From Microscilla marina ATCC 23134 (GTDB lineage: Bacteria > Bacteroidota > Bacteroidia > Cytophagales > Microscillaceae), in the NCBI RefSeq assembly GCF_000169175.1, contig NZ_AAWS01000001.1:248001-312000 (forward strand): DNA of 64,000 nt, in the 5' to 3' direction. Within the stretch, counting starts at the first letter, position 1. Each line of letters opens with the position of its first letter. Below, in pieces: positions 18,101 through 26,050 of the stretch. Under the pieces are notes generated by a model, which saw only the letters and a list, made by a program, of their open reading frames with translations, made no database searches and had not been told where the DNA came from. Position numbers and translations under genes: made by a program.

Positions 18101-20944
18101 TAAAACAGTAGACCCGGTAAGTGCCTCAAATATAGAAGAAGCTACTTCGCCCTGGTTAGAGCGTCCGAAGTTAGTAAAAAAGCTACCTGCAACATTTAAG
18201 TTACTATTGGTTCCTGCGTAAAATACACCACCAAGGTCTTTGTAAGATGATGCCCCCCCATTGATGAAGTCACCTCCAAGTGTCAGTGTTTTTCCATCTT
18301 CAAGGTAAGCCGAGCGGCGGTATTTTCTTCCGTGCCATACTGAGCCATCATAAAAATTGGTAGATGCAAAATACTCTAAGAAAAAATAGCCTCCGTCTAA
18401 GGTATAATCATCATCTATTAATAAGTTTCTGCTGCACGTACTAGGTACATACACATCAAAATTGGTAAAACCTGCACTACCTGGAATTTTACTAGGGTCA
18501 GGGTCAATTGCCACATAAGAGGTGGGGCTAAGCGACCATCCAAGGTTGTCAGGGTTTCCGTCAGCGTTTGAATCTGACCACTTTCTAAATATGGAGGTAT
18601 TATTTTTATTTACTTTGTCATGGCTGCTTGCCATAGGAGTTCCTTGTGGACCTAACCAATAAATAGGAGTAGGGCCTGTCCAGATGATATTGCCATCGCC
18701 AGCCCCTCCGTCATGAAGTTCACCTGTAAGTGTACCACCAGTTGAACCACTGGTTTTGTACATAGTAATGGTGTAAGCACCACTACCGTTCGCGACGACA
18801 TTTCTGAAGTTAGGTGTACAACCAGCATTAGTACATATAGATTGTCCACCAGTATCACCAAATGATATTTTTTCTATTTGTATAGTTTGCCCTGTGTTGA
18901 TGGTGATAAAACTAAGGTAAAAACCGCCAGTGTTCATCGTGCAATAACTAAAAGAAGTTACAGGGTTGGTAGTAGCATCATTGTCGTGGTCTATGTCAGT
19001 GGCAAGCACTGAACCAGTATAACATTTGAAGCCTCCATTACTATGGGTGCCCCCTGTGTTGTTGTCGGTACCTACGCCAGTACCAGGGAGGGCATACCCT
19101 GTATTACTACCAGTGATTAACTCAAATAAAGTGTATACAATACGTACTGTAGAGCCAGAATAAGCTGCAATACGGTAGTATTTACCAGGAGTACCATCAC
19201 GGGTAATGTTTACATTTTGATTGGCAGTTCCTAAAGATTCAATGCTTCCGCCTTTTCTTACCCTTAAAATAGTACCATAAGATGTACCTCCAGTACTCAT
19301 TTTCAAAATAGAATTTGGGCTTAGTTCGAATTTGCCATATACATTAATTTCATCTCCGTAGTTATAAGAAGTAATATTGGTGTTACTTTGAGCAACGCTT
19401 ACTTTGTCTCCGAATAACAACTTGCGGCTATTAAGGCTAAATGTTCCTTGGGTTATGAGTAAGTGTCCTAGAATTCGCAGGTTATTACTTACATTAATGG
19501 TAAGGCGACTGGTAGCATTGGCGGGGTTATAAATTACGTTTGGCATCGCCAGTCCTACCCCTTCCGAAGCGTTATTGGCAAAGTTTTGTAATTGGTCGCT
19601 TGTTCCATTTCCGTTGAGTCCTCTGATATCTTGACTAATTTGTCCGTTAAATACAATGATAGGACGAGATTGGTTGGTGTAGGCCGATGGTGATATTGAA
19701 CCAATATACAAGCCTCCTCTGCTTTCTCCATCATTTGTTTCCGATGGGTAATATACATTCAAGTCTTCAAGGCTACCTCCCAGGTGCATTGTAAGATCTT
19801 CTTTGTTGGCTAAACCTCCGTGCCACAAGTCTAAACTTGCCCCTTTGTAACTAACAGTTCCTACATCTGCATTGGCAATAAATAGTTTGCCACGAATGTT
19901 AATGTCTGGATCATTGATTCGCCAAGACCACCCGTCTGAACCATTAAAAGTTTGGTGGGAAGTAGTGGCATTCTTTACTTCTACAGTTCCTTTGTTAATA
20001 GTAAAGTTTCCAGTACTTGCTAAAATTAAATTACCGCTCCCATCTACTACTCCAGATAATATAGGCATTCCACCATCAGTATTTCTTACAAAAAAATCGT
20101 TGCCTTTCGATACTGATTTATTTACCAAGATATTGTCGAATGCACCAGAAGTAAAACGATTAAAATTAAGGTAGGGGGCAAGAGCAGCAGATGCACTACT
20201 TACATTGCTATTGTTGTTTCCTGTAATATAAGAGTCAGAAGCACCCACAAAGTTGATAGTGAAGATTCCGGTAGAACTAGTCTGTAATTTGGTAATGGTT
20301 CCGTCTATGTTAATATTTTTCTGAAGTTCTACCTGTACTTGTCCGTTTACTATAACAAAATGCCCATTATTGGTGATATCCAGGTCACCATCAATTTTGG
20401 TAACGGGTGTTTCCAACATGAGTACCCCCTCTGTACCCCCTCCATTGTTGATAGTGACATTGCCAGCCACCTGAAGCGATGAAGGCGAGCCAACACCTGA
20501 GCCTGCTTCATTGTACAGGGCACCTCCGTTAATAGTGATAGAAGCAGCCAATGGGTCAGTAGCTTGTACAAAATTGCCGCTACAGGGGGCGTTACCCACA
20601 GCAGGGGCGTTGGCATTAGTTATAGCATCTATACAGTAATTGGCATTGTTTGGGGGGATCCAGCAAACAGCTGTACCGCCAGGTATCACTACCTCTGTGT
20701 TAATATCTGGTATACCATTGTCGGGTACACTGGCGTGGGTAGGGTCGGCTGCGCCACCACTTACCGTCCAGCTCCAGTTAGCAGGGTTGTACCAGTTTTT
20801 TTCTTTGAGGTCTGTATAAAAACCTCCAGCCATTGCACCTGCTCCTGGGTTCCACGTGGCAACTACTTGTGCCTTGATTTGAGGAATAAAAAGGAAGGTA
20901 ATGGCAAAGACTTTAAGGACTTTAATAAAGCGTTGGAAATTCAT
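12200..20944 (-). CDS. Giant T9SS-secreted surface protein with GxGYxSxPTVTI repeats
   Basis: A 2914-aa protein. Residues 1-25 are a signal peptide (basic start, 'VFAITFLFIPQIKAQ'). The N-terminal ~1200 residues are beta-helix/adhesin-like, with repeated 'VLMLETPVTKIDGDLDITNNGHFVIVNG'-style strands and a 'WNPGAGAMAGGFYTDLKEKNWYNPANWSW' opening typical of T9SS adhesins. Residues ~1270-1970 hold about 16 repeats of the form 'I-x-V-x-N-x-G-S-G-Y-T-S-A-P-T-V-T-I' separated by Gly/Ala-rich linkers; two more occur near residues 2385-2445. A fibronectin-III-like domain ('PVDYITLKATPQGKKVLLKWTS') precedes the C-terminal T9SS type A sorting domain ('FTIFPNPNNGDYVKI ... GLHFINLSS'). Export through the outer membrane and surface attachment are inferred. 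No binding partner is evident. Confidence 0.88.
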   Translation of the reverse strand: MNFQRFIKVLKVFAITFLFIPQIKAQVVATWNPGAGAMAGGFYTDLKEKNWYNPANWSWTVSGGAADPTHASVPDNGIPDINTEVVIPGGTAVCWIPPNNANYCIDAITNANAPAVGNAPCSGNFVQATDPLAASITINGGALYNEAGSGVGSPSSLQVAGNVTINNGGGTEGVLMLETPVTKIDGDLDITNNGHFVIVNGQVQVELQKNINIDGTITKLQTSSTGIFTINFVGASDSYITGNNNSNVSSASAALAPYLNFNRFTSGAFDNILVNKSVSKGNDFFVRNTDGGMPILSGVVDGSGNLILASTGNFTINKGTVEVKNATTSHQTFNGSDGWSWRINDPDINIRGKLFIANADVGTVSYKGASLDLWHGGLANKEDLTMHLGGSLEDLNVYYPSETNDGESRGGLYIGSISPSAYTNQSRPIIVFNGQISQDIRGLNGNGTSDQLQNFANNASEGVGLAMPNVIYNPANATSRLTINVSNNLRILGHLLITQGTFSLNSRKLLFGDKVSVAQSNTNITSYNYGDEINVYGKFELSPNSILKMSTGGTSYGTILRVRKGGSIESLGTANQNVNITRDGTPGKYYRIAAYSGSTVRIVYTLFELITGSNTGYALPGTGVGTDNNTGGTHSNGGFKCYTGSVLATDIDHDNDATTNPVTSFSYCTMNTGGFYLSFITINTGQTIQIEKISFGDTGGQSICTNAGCTPNFRNVVANGSGAYTITMYKTSGSTGGTLTGELHDGGAGDGNIIWTGPTPIYWLGPQGTPMASSHDKVNKNNTSIFRKWSDSNADGNPDNLGWSLSPTSYVAIDPDPSKIPGSAGFTNFDVYVPSTCSRNLLIDDDYTLDGGYFFLEYFASTNFYDGSVWHGRKYRRSAYLEDGKTLTLGGDFINGGASSYKDLGGVFYAGTNSNLNVAGSFFTNFGRSNQGEVASSIFEALTGSTVLLNGTENQELRLRTNALYNLTIDKASGTVVTQGLSGATYYSQIVQNKFLMLNGGFVIRSTCPLVIQGDYEQQGGSVDFDLSPITVQGNFKVTGGSLIPTSSTTYFIPNTTAERVIQLDATNIKFNKVVFTRNAYLPTAGHNNSNNFTTSQTSQPSSPVTTVTPGIVRYSIVSAITTDPANFEVLNDVIIENNRHITLDEDLKTTTGNITIKDKGELSTSAGTQLQIRNAQTLLVEDGGTLNVIGSVSKYAKVSRKGTGNDAYSFKVNGTLKARYYLIEFTDADGVNLSSTAKTLSPGVIIIGGGGENYSAKTGVSVVGGGGIGATAKAEVTASITKVNVSNQGGGYTAAPNVTIAPPGSGTQATATAIIKGPVTGMYMNNGGEYSILPNLINFTGGGGSGASGIIKAGIKNINLTNAGAKYSSAPTIAITGGGGSGAIASTKLDAEVVGYAVTDGGSGYVTVPSIASIDIDHSATNNSANATITGVSCTVTGAKDFVGGSGYDNTTTVTIVGGIFTVQATAVPVISGGQLVGISITNPGSGYTSAPTGITISGPGTGASCTPTLSIESLTLGAGGAGYETAPAINFPAPPTATDAPTSVANAVANLSGAIKVITVDNPGQGYTSTPNISIQSPGATASANVSSGQVTSVNVNQGGAYYTSAPTVTFDSGTASAYAVVENGVVTQIVVTNGGTGYAIPPKVTLSLPTGAVQATASLTMAINEVVLNSGGLNYDTPPTVALSGGTAVGGDNASLEATMSVQSISITNPGSGYTNTSLPNITIQTPEPGIGIGVANGAIAAKATAETVGEITAINVITNGADYTSTPYIIITDTTGTGRGAAATPILAHTTVSNIPVIDGGYYTSVPTVTINGGIDGGGTNATATAVMVRPTFDEIAKASINAKGSTCSDGTHEIDVPGGTTTAKVLVTVVGGVVAGVNIKAFGTGYSGDVDISSLVNAAPCNCSGASVTALKGSRIGQINVVTPGSLYTGTPTVTITPTGGNPNQGDGAAIAYLTGAQISSIVLTPKNVYPAATFSDGIFTNGYNRDNAGGSVNGVFITFPENYSVHRNNVNAYSTEESLPASVTHDYQANPVVDTIYNVIFPQNPTRITNPFNSNNIRRTGTSSNIENHIVFKDALGTFSGEDYDAEESPNNTGDGLVIWVEPNIVRWDGGPSSSGTSWKNPNNWRPNGVPTPDKHVIIDYQLMALQYSNPAGPGAVIAPTNYLVEMNLDPVAHPITCRSLTIETLIPGLNPASSRAPILLELARPMTILESFSASAKTTIAVKNPNATMSIGGSWSNEGKFIHGGGTVEFNQPLTRTINATSGITETYSEPSTHSTTATVGEADEDANAFYNLVISDGTTELNSYIRVENDLTIKNAATRLNPSNDNNTIELWGKWQNEGTFEPKTGKVIFASNLEQTVSKGFRTIATATTVITGDKVTSITRVDDGEKYAIAPQVILEGGGGYGAKATASIDTDGKINGLTVTDQGNNYASAPTVVFVPIDKESFYNVDVYKSANHVTLLTRTEITNSLDFKANNIVSDTLRECIVAGNVTTQALLTGNGYVDGPMGRLYNTNNYYDYYIGKETSYPGPVRLDLTLDGIASSNDAGKALYIIERFNALPVDGRIIPASADVNVLLDAHYRVYQAPYPFINSSYAKDKDNNDLNFAAGKIGLPLTLDVESITTQALTGTTIGLGTIATVNLDNYRILQDPGDATSPLESTKKGLDSEMPYHTTTPSAPAWVNLGGENTVNADIGETTIINNVTSFSQLGSGTFAMGIKYSALPVDYITLKATPQGKKVLLKWTSFSEADLSHYEIEKSVDGQSFVKIGDQVALGKQGLTQSYNAIDTQPVNGFNYYRIKVYDKDGKFQHSKMVSAEVSFTAGFTIFPNPNNGDYVKISSEVSLPDEEIQLTITDISGKTVYTQTIGTGSRSNANTIELNSLNLSSGLHFINLSSTSLSTRLKLIISK
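15040..17170 (-). repeat. Coding repeat array in the giant T9SS protein
   Basis: About 16 protein repeats of 35-50 residues with the consensus G-G/S-x-Y-T-S-A-P-T-V-T-I, varying in spacer length. Examples are 'NPGSGYTSAPTGITISG', 'NPGQGYTSTPNISIQSPG' and 'NGGTGYAIPPKVTLSLP'. The DNA repeats are diverged, so the array is old or under selection at the protein level. The long plus-strand open frames opposite it are composition shadows. Confidence 0.8.
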
Positions 20945-21762
20945 AGAAGCAATAGTTATTTATATAAGCATTTGTTAGTTGTTACAAAACAAGGTTTGTT
21001 TGGCTGCTGGGGAAGGCAACTAAAAAACAAATATTCTCATTGTTTTTTAATGCAAGCATAAGGAAAGGGTTGACCTCTTATGTTTGCAAATCTAAACAAT
21101 TTAAATGTGTATAATGTAGGGAAGCCCCTTTATGGGAAAAACGAAAAGGCTTGGGTATGTAAGTAATAGCACTTAATCCCCAGTTTTGAAAGGAATAACA
21201 AGTGTTTTTCCGTGTTTTTTGCCGCATGTAATATTGCCAAAAAAACGTTTTTGTGTGGTGTTTTTTTACACAAGTGGCTGCATTAAGTGCAGTAAAGTTA
21301 TTTTTTACTTTGATAGATGTGCAGAAATTCATACAATATATTAATTAATAAGCTGTGTTAGTTTTATGTAAAATAATATACTTTGTCAGGAACGTATTTC
21401 TAATATCTGAAGTCAGGAGTTATAAAAATGTAATATAGGTTGATCCCATTATTTTCTATGTGATGTTGAATTAGTACTGCTTTACGGAAAGCAATTACTT
21501 TTAGTTAAAACAAAACGGAGTTAAACAAATTATATTCCATTTAACAGTTGTTTGATAGGAATAATTTGATAATACGTATTGATATTTTAATAATAATTAC
21601 TATGTAGATGGGTATTTTACCTATACATGAGAGAATGCTATAAAATGTAACCGATGTTTTATTAAAAAAATATTTGTACGATTATCTGTAGGTAGATGCC
21701 TTGCTGCAAAAATATAAACCATTACTTTTGTATTTGATAAAACTTAGAATACAACTAACCAA
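20945..21762. other. Divergent regulatory region, otherwise empty
   Basis: Separates the giant gene (minus) from the serine hydrolase gene (plus). CAAATCTA at 21087-21094 is a possible minus-strand -7 element (TAGATTTG) for the giant gene, but no TTTG sits at the expected distance. Short frames in this span lack protein-like composition. Confidence 0.4.
21700..21730 (+). promoter_or_regulatory. Promoter of the beta-lactamase-like lipoprotein gene
   Basis: CTTG (21700-21703), 19 nt, then TACTTTTG (21723-21730) fit the Bacteroidota TTTG-N19-TAnnTTTG promoter with one -33 mismatch. The predicted start of transcription is about 25 nt before the ATG at 21763. Confidence 0.55.
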
Positions 21763-23043
21763 ATGAAGATATTGATCCTATTTGTGCAGGGTATTGTGTT
21801 ATTATGCTGTGTAGGCTGTAGTGCACAAAGCAACAAGAGTGTGAAGAGTAACCTGATTGATAGCTTGATGAAAAGCCAGTCAGATGCTTTTAGGCAAGTA
21901 TTGCAAAATTCCAAAGTGTATGAATTACAGGTAATGTATACCCAGATAAACCGTGATACAAACAACACCCCCAGCTTTAAAACCTACCAATATAACGTAG
22001 ATAAAAATCGCTATTTTTATCCGGCAAGCCTGGTCAAGCTTCCAGTGGCTTGCCTTACATTAGAAAAGCTAAATAAGTTAAAAATAAAAGGCTTAAACAA
22101 ATATACAGTATTTGAGGTTGATTCTGTACGTGCACCCCAAACACCTTTGAAAAAAGATACCACTACTGTTCATGGCAAACCTTTTCTTGCCCAAATGATT
22201 AAAAGAGCGTTTGTCGTAAGTGATAATAAAGCGTTTAATCGTTTGTATGAGTTTTTGGGGCAAAAGTACATCAATGAATCTCTTTGGCAAAAAGGTTATT
22301 ATGATATAATGGTACAACACCGACTGGCTAACTCAGACTTTGACGAAGTATCGAATCGCTACACAAACCCTTTTAAGTTTTATAAAAAAGGAAAAGTGAT
22401 TTATGAGCAAAAAGAAGCTTATAACGACATAGAATATCTACCGAAAGTAAAACAGCCGTTTAAAGGAATTGCTCACATCAACAAAGAAGGTGAAAAAGTG
22501 AATAAGCCCTTTAACTTTTCGACAAAAAACTATTTTTCACTTGAAACCATGCACCAAATGTTAAAAGCGGTCATGTTTCCTGCATCAGTGAGCCCTCAAC
22601 AACGGTTTGATTTGACCGAGGCTGATTATCAGTTTTTGTATAAATGTATGGCAATGCTCCCACGTGAAAGTACTTACCCTGTATACAACAAGCCTGAGCA
22701 TACAGATGGTTTTATGAAGTTTTTGATGTACGGCGATTTGTTTAAAAAAAAGGACTATAAATCAAAAATACCTGCTCATATACGTATCTTCAATAAGGTG
22801 GGACTTTCCTATGGTTTTTTAGTAGACAATGCGTATGTTGTGGATTTTAAGAATAATATAGAGTTTATGCTTTCAGTGGTAATCTATGTAAACAACAATC
22901 AAGTGCTTAATGATAGTAAATATCAGTACAAAGAAACAGGAATGCCATTTATGGTAAACTTTGGGCAGCTCATTTATGAATACGAACTTACCCGCTCGCG
23001 TAAGTACAAACCTGACCTATACCGCTTTAGAGTAGGGAGGTAG
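21763..23043 (+). CDS. Class A beta-lactamase-like serine hydrolase lipoprotein
   Basis: A 426-aa protein with a lipoprotein signal (Cys19 after a hydrophobic run). The three motifs of class A serine beta-lactamases and PBP-like hydrolases are present: S89-L-V-K92 in 'YPASLVKLP', S153-D154-N155 in 'VVSDNKAFN', and K345-V-G347 in 'FNKVGLSYG'. At ~400 mature residues it is much longer than true class A enzymes (~265 aa), with an insertion of about 130 residues between the SDN and KxG motifs. The omega-loop Glu of lactamases is not obvious. A peptidoglycan- or peptide-directed hydrolase at the membrane is more likely than antibiotic resistance. It has its own promoter. Confidence 0.75.
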   Translation: MKILILFVQGIVLLCCVGCSAQSNKSVKSNLIDSLMKSQSDAFRQVLQNSKVYELQVMYTQINRDTNNTPSFKTYQYNVDKNRYFYPASLVKLPVACLTLEKLNKLKIKGLNKYTVFEVDSVRAPQTPLKKDTTTVHGKPFLAQMIKRAFVVSDNKAFNRLYEFLGQKYINESLWQKGYYDIMVQHRLANSDFDEVSNRYTNPFKFYKKGKVIYEQKEAYNDIEYLPKVKQPFKGIAHINKEGEKVNKPFNFSTKNYFSLETMHQMLKAVMFPASVSPQQRFDLTEADYQFLYKCMAMLPRESTYPVYNKPEHTDGFMKFLMYGDLFKKKDYKSKIPAHIRIFNKVGLSYGFLVDNAYVVDFKNNIEFMLSVVIYVNNNQVLNDSKYQYKETGMPFMVNFGQLIYEYELTRSRKYKPDLYRFRVGR

Positions 23044-23157
23044 TTTGTTATATCTTCCAGTGCATAAATACTTTAGAATTTAATTGATCATCTTTTTTAT
23101 ATATAAAAACTCATTTTACCTTGATTACGGGTGAGATGACCAACTCATTACAAACAA

Positions 23158-24168
23158 ATGACTTTGAATAAATCTATATTTTTTAGCCTTTGGGTTGTGC
23201 TTATATGTTCCAGTGCTTATGCTCAAACAGACAAGATAAATGACCTGCTAAAGCAGGGGAGGGTAGAGAACAGCAAAGGAAACTTCAACGAAGCAATTGC
23301 TATATTTCAACAAGCTTTAAAAATTGATAGTCAGCACACGATTGCCACCTATGAACTTGCCAACAGTTACTACTCTAACAAAGAGTATGAAAAAGCCCTT
23401 AAGTTCAGCCAAAAGGTAATTGAAAAAAATAAGAGATACCTTTTAGCTGCGTACCTGCTTACAGGAAGTTGCCTGACAGATATGGGTAAGTTGCCTGAAG
23501 CCAACGAAGTTTTTGAAAAAGCTGCCCAAAAATATACGCATCATTACCTTATTCAATATAACCTGGGCATTAATCATTATACGCTTAAAAACTATGACAA
23601 GGCTTTAAAGTATGCCCAAAAATCAGCCTTTATCAAACCAATGCATGCGAGTAGCCACTTATTATTGGCAGCCCTTAACGAAATAAAAGGCAGTAGAATA
23701 AAAGCGGCAATGTCTTATTATTTCTTTTTATTGTTAGAGCCCGGTTCTCCGCGTTCGGTAAAAGCCCTGGTAGAGTTAAAAGGCTTGTTAAAAATAATTA
23801 TGAACAACGAAGGAGGATCAATCCCTTCTTCTGATCCTTTTTTAATGACCAAGCACCGCTTGGCACAAGTAGACCTTAGCCGTAAGCGGAACGAAAGTAA
23901 TATGGATGAGTTTGTGAATAAAACCAAGTTCTTCTTTAAAACTTTAGGGAGTGTCAACAGAAAAACACCTTATCCATCGGTATGGGGCGATATGTACGCA
24001 CCTTTATTTTATCGCTTGGGGCGTTCTCGTCATATCACTCCATATTGCTATTTTATTCATCAAAAAGTAATTACCAAAGAGGTGAGAAAGTGGAATAAAG
24101 AAAAGAAAAATCAAAAGTCTACTGTAGCCTTTCAGTATTGGATGGGTAAGCAGTTATCTTCATTGTAA
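23158..24168 (+). CDS. Secreted TPR protein
   Basis: A 336-aa protein with a signal peptide ending 'CSSAYAQ'. About five tetratricopeptide repeats cover residues ~28-195, with visible units such as 'GNFNEAIAIFQQALKID', 'KEYEKALKFSQKVIEKN', 'GKLPEANEVFEKA' and 'KNYDKALKYAQKSAFIKP'. The C-terminal 130 residues are basic and unassigned. It is probably a periplasmic scaffold. It is followed after 30 bp by the DUF4261 gene and is likely in one transcript with it. Confidence 0.8.
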   Translation: MTLNKSIFFSLWVVLICSSAYAQTDKINDLLKQGRVENSKGNFNEAIAIFQQALKIDSQHTIATYELANSYYSNKEYEKALKFSQKVIEKNKRYLLAAYLLTGSCLTDMGKLPEANEVFEKAAQKYTHHYLIQYNLGINHYTLKNYDKALKYAQKSAFIKPMHASSHLLLAALNEIKGSRIKAAMSYYFFLLLEPGSPRSVKALVELKGLLKIIMNNEGGSIPSSDPFLMTKHRLAQVDLSRKRNESNMDEFVNKTKFFFKTLGSVNRKTPYPSVWGDMYAPLFYRLGRSRHITPYCYFIHQKVITKEVRKWNKEKKNQKSTVAFQYWMGKQLSSL

Positions 24169-24198
24169 AATTAAGCAAAGCAGAGAATATTTATCGTA

Positions 24199-24966
24199 AT
24201 GGAGGAATCACAAGAATCAAAAACAGTATTGGGGATGATAGCCTTGGAAAGTGCCATTTTTCCCAAACCAGAAAAGTTTATTGAAGTATTTGAAGAAGAT
24301 TGGGGCATCTCGTTAGACTTGTCAGACTTGAATAGCAGTGAAAATAATGCTACAGTATTACAAGTAGGTAATCAAATAGTAGCTTTAATGTTTATAGATA
24401 AACCTGTGCCTTGGGTAGACCTGGAGCAAGTGTGTAAACTAGCCTATTACTGGTCTGAAGCTGCTGAAACTCTCAAGCCACATCAGGCACACATTGTTGT
24501 CAGTGTAATGTCAGATGAAGATAGTGTGACCAAGTACAACTTGCTTACCAAAGTAAATGCATCGTTGCTTAAACTTTCGCCTGCTTTAGGGGTATATATG
24601 GGCACTCAAAACCTGGTGATGTCAACTGAACGGTACTTGGAAGAAAGTGAACTAATAAAGACCAATGCTTTACCTATTTCGTTGTGGGTTTACTTTGGTT
24701 TGTACGCCGAAGACGAAGGCAAAATATCGGGATATACTTATGGTTTGAGCGAGTTTGGCAAAATGGAGTTAGAAGTTAGTTACTCAGCGCAAACCCTGAC
24801 CAATATTTACGGTTTTTTGTATAATATTTCTCACTATTTGCTGGCGCATAGCCCTGAATTGAAAGATGGTGAAACTATAGGCATGACTGCCGAACAAAAA
24901 GTAATGATGACCCACCAGCCATCAAGATATTTAGATAATGTAACTGTTATTGACTTAGAGTTTTAA
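24199..24966 (+). CDS. DUF4261 domain protein
   Basis: A 255-aa cytosolic acidic protein without a signal peptide. The C-terminal half has the DUF4261 pattern 'LPISLWVYFGLYAEDEGKISGYTYGLSEFGKMELEV', and the N-terminal half carries 'VALMFIDKPVPWVDLEQ' and 'HQAHIVVSVM', also typical. The function of DUF4261 is unknown. Its last 20 bp overlap the 3' end of the convergent hydrolase gene, a tight tail-to-tail arrangement. Confidence 0.75.
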   Translation: MEESQESKTVLGMIALESAIFPKPEKFIEVFEEDWGISLDLSDLNSSENNATVLQVGNQIVALMFIDKPVPWVDLEQVCKLAYYWSEAAETLKPHQAHIVVSVMSDEDSVTKYNLLTKVNASLLKLSPALGVYMGTQNLVMSTERYLEESELIKTNALPISLWVYFGLYAEDEGKISGYTYGLSEFGKMELEVSYSAQTLTNIYGFLYNISHYLLAHSPELKDGETIGMTAEQKVMMTHQPSRYLDNVTVIDLEF

Positions 24967-25957
24967 TTGGTCTACTGTCAAGCGTATGCAAAAAGTTCAG
25001 CACTTCTTGTTGAGATTTTTGCATCGCTTGTTGGTTTCCGTCAGAAGTGCCCCCCAATAAAAATTGGTACTGTGTGTTTAAAATAGATTTACGCCAACTG
25101 TTTGAGTGGGTGGAAGGTGGGGAGTCTCCAAACCAAAAAAAAAGATGCCCTGCTTGCTCGTATGCTACACTTTTGGCTTGCTTGGGTTTAAAGTTGGCCT
25201 CTAATTTATATAAAATTAAGCGCGCCATTTTTTCCGATCCCCACATTTTGTCATCCGTGCCAGTGAGCAATAGCAATGGGCAACGAATGTTTTCTACCTT
25301 AATCATGGCGTTTTTTAGTACCTCTACATTTTTCAGTAATGGCTCAATATATTTTTGATAAGTGACAATTTTAGCACTTTTATCTAGCTTTTTTACTGGA
25401 GCAAATGGCAGGGGTTTGTATTGGTAGCTCCATGGTGCCTGGGTAGGTTGGGGGTCACTGGAAGAGGTAATGCCTGGTAACAACAAACAAGAAGGCGAAT
25501 AGGCAATAATGCCATCAATGTTTTGATAATAACTGCCATACAATAAAGCTAGTTCTGCCCCTTTAGAAACTCCCAACAATACTATCGAATGGTCTTTGTA
25601 AGCGGTATTTGTTTTAAGCCAGTTTACTGCTTTGGCCAGGTACTCTATAGGTATTTTAGATATTTTATCAGGAAGCACAGAAGGAGGCGCGACATAGGCA
25701 AGAGAAAACACGTCGTAACCTTTGCCTGCCAGCGCCAGCAACGATGCTTTAGGCAAATGACCACCCTCAAAACCTGACAAAGTAATGAGCACTGTTTTTT
25801 TGAGCACAGGAGTTGTTTTGGCACCTGTAGGTAACGTGTTTTTATATAGCTCACCTTTTATCCAACTTTCTTTGACAGGAATAACTCTTACGTTTTGATG
25901 TTTTTTTTTGCAAGTCATGCACAAAAACATCCCACATATAAACAATATATTCTTCAT
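24947..25957 (-). CDS. Alpha/beta hydrolase, BAAT C-terminal type
   Basis: 336 aa from the ATG at 25957; the longer frame adds 14 residues that would hide the signal. Hydrophobic N-terminus with Cys16 ('FLCMTCKKK') suggests a lipoprotein or secreted enzyme, though the lipobox is imperfect. The nucleophile elbow 'GVSKGAEL' (Ser131), acid 'TGTDDKMWGS' and 'EQAGHLFFW' (His) form the triad arrangement of the bile-acid-CoA:amino-acid N-acyltransferase/acyl-CoA thioesterase C-terminal domain. The substrate is not known. It converges on and overlaps the DUF4261 gene by 20 bp. Confidence 0.8.
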   Translation of the reverse strand: MKNILFICGMFLCMTCKKKHQNVRVIPVKESWIKGELYKNTLPTGAKTTPVLKKTVLITLSGFEGGHLPKASLLALAGKGYDVFSLAYVAPPSVLPDKISKIPIEYLAKAVNWLKTNTAYKDHSIVLLGVSKGAELALLYGSYYQNIDGIIAYSPSCLLLPGITSSSDPQPTQAPWSYQYKPLPFAPVKKLDKSAKIVTYQKYIEPLLKNVEVLKNAMIKVENIRCPLLLLTGTDDKMWGSEKMARLILYKLEANFKPKQAKSVAYEQAGHLFFWFGDSPPSTHSNSWRKSILNTQYQFLLGGTSDGNQQAMQKSQQEVLNFLHTLDSRPIKTLSQ

Positions 25958-25980
25958 TGTTGTGAATGCATTTGAAAAAC

Positions 25981-26016
25981 AAAAAACGCAAAACCTCACA
26001 AGGTTTTGCGTTTTTT
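25981..26016 (-). terminator. Strong bidirectional-type terminator hairpin
   Basis: A perfect 16-bp stem (AAAAAACGCAAAACCT with AGGTTTTGCGTTTTTT) closed by CACA. It lies 35 bp after the acyl-CoA dehydrogenase stop codon and just upstream of the hydrolase gene. Confidence 0.9.
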
Positions 26017-26050
26017 AGGAAAACCTGCCAGTAATTTACAACAATATAGC

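Noticed and set aside
21763-23043. Antibiotic-resistance beta-lactamase
   Set aside because: Much too long and without a recognisable omega-loop Glu; a generic serine hydrolase is better supported.
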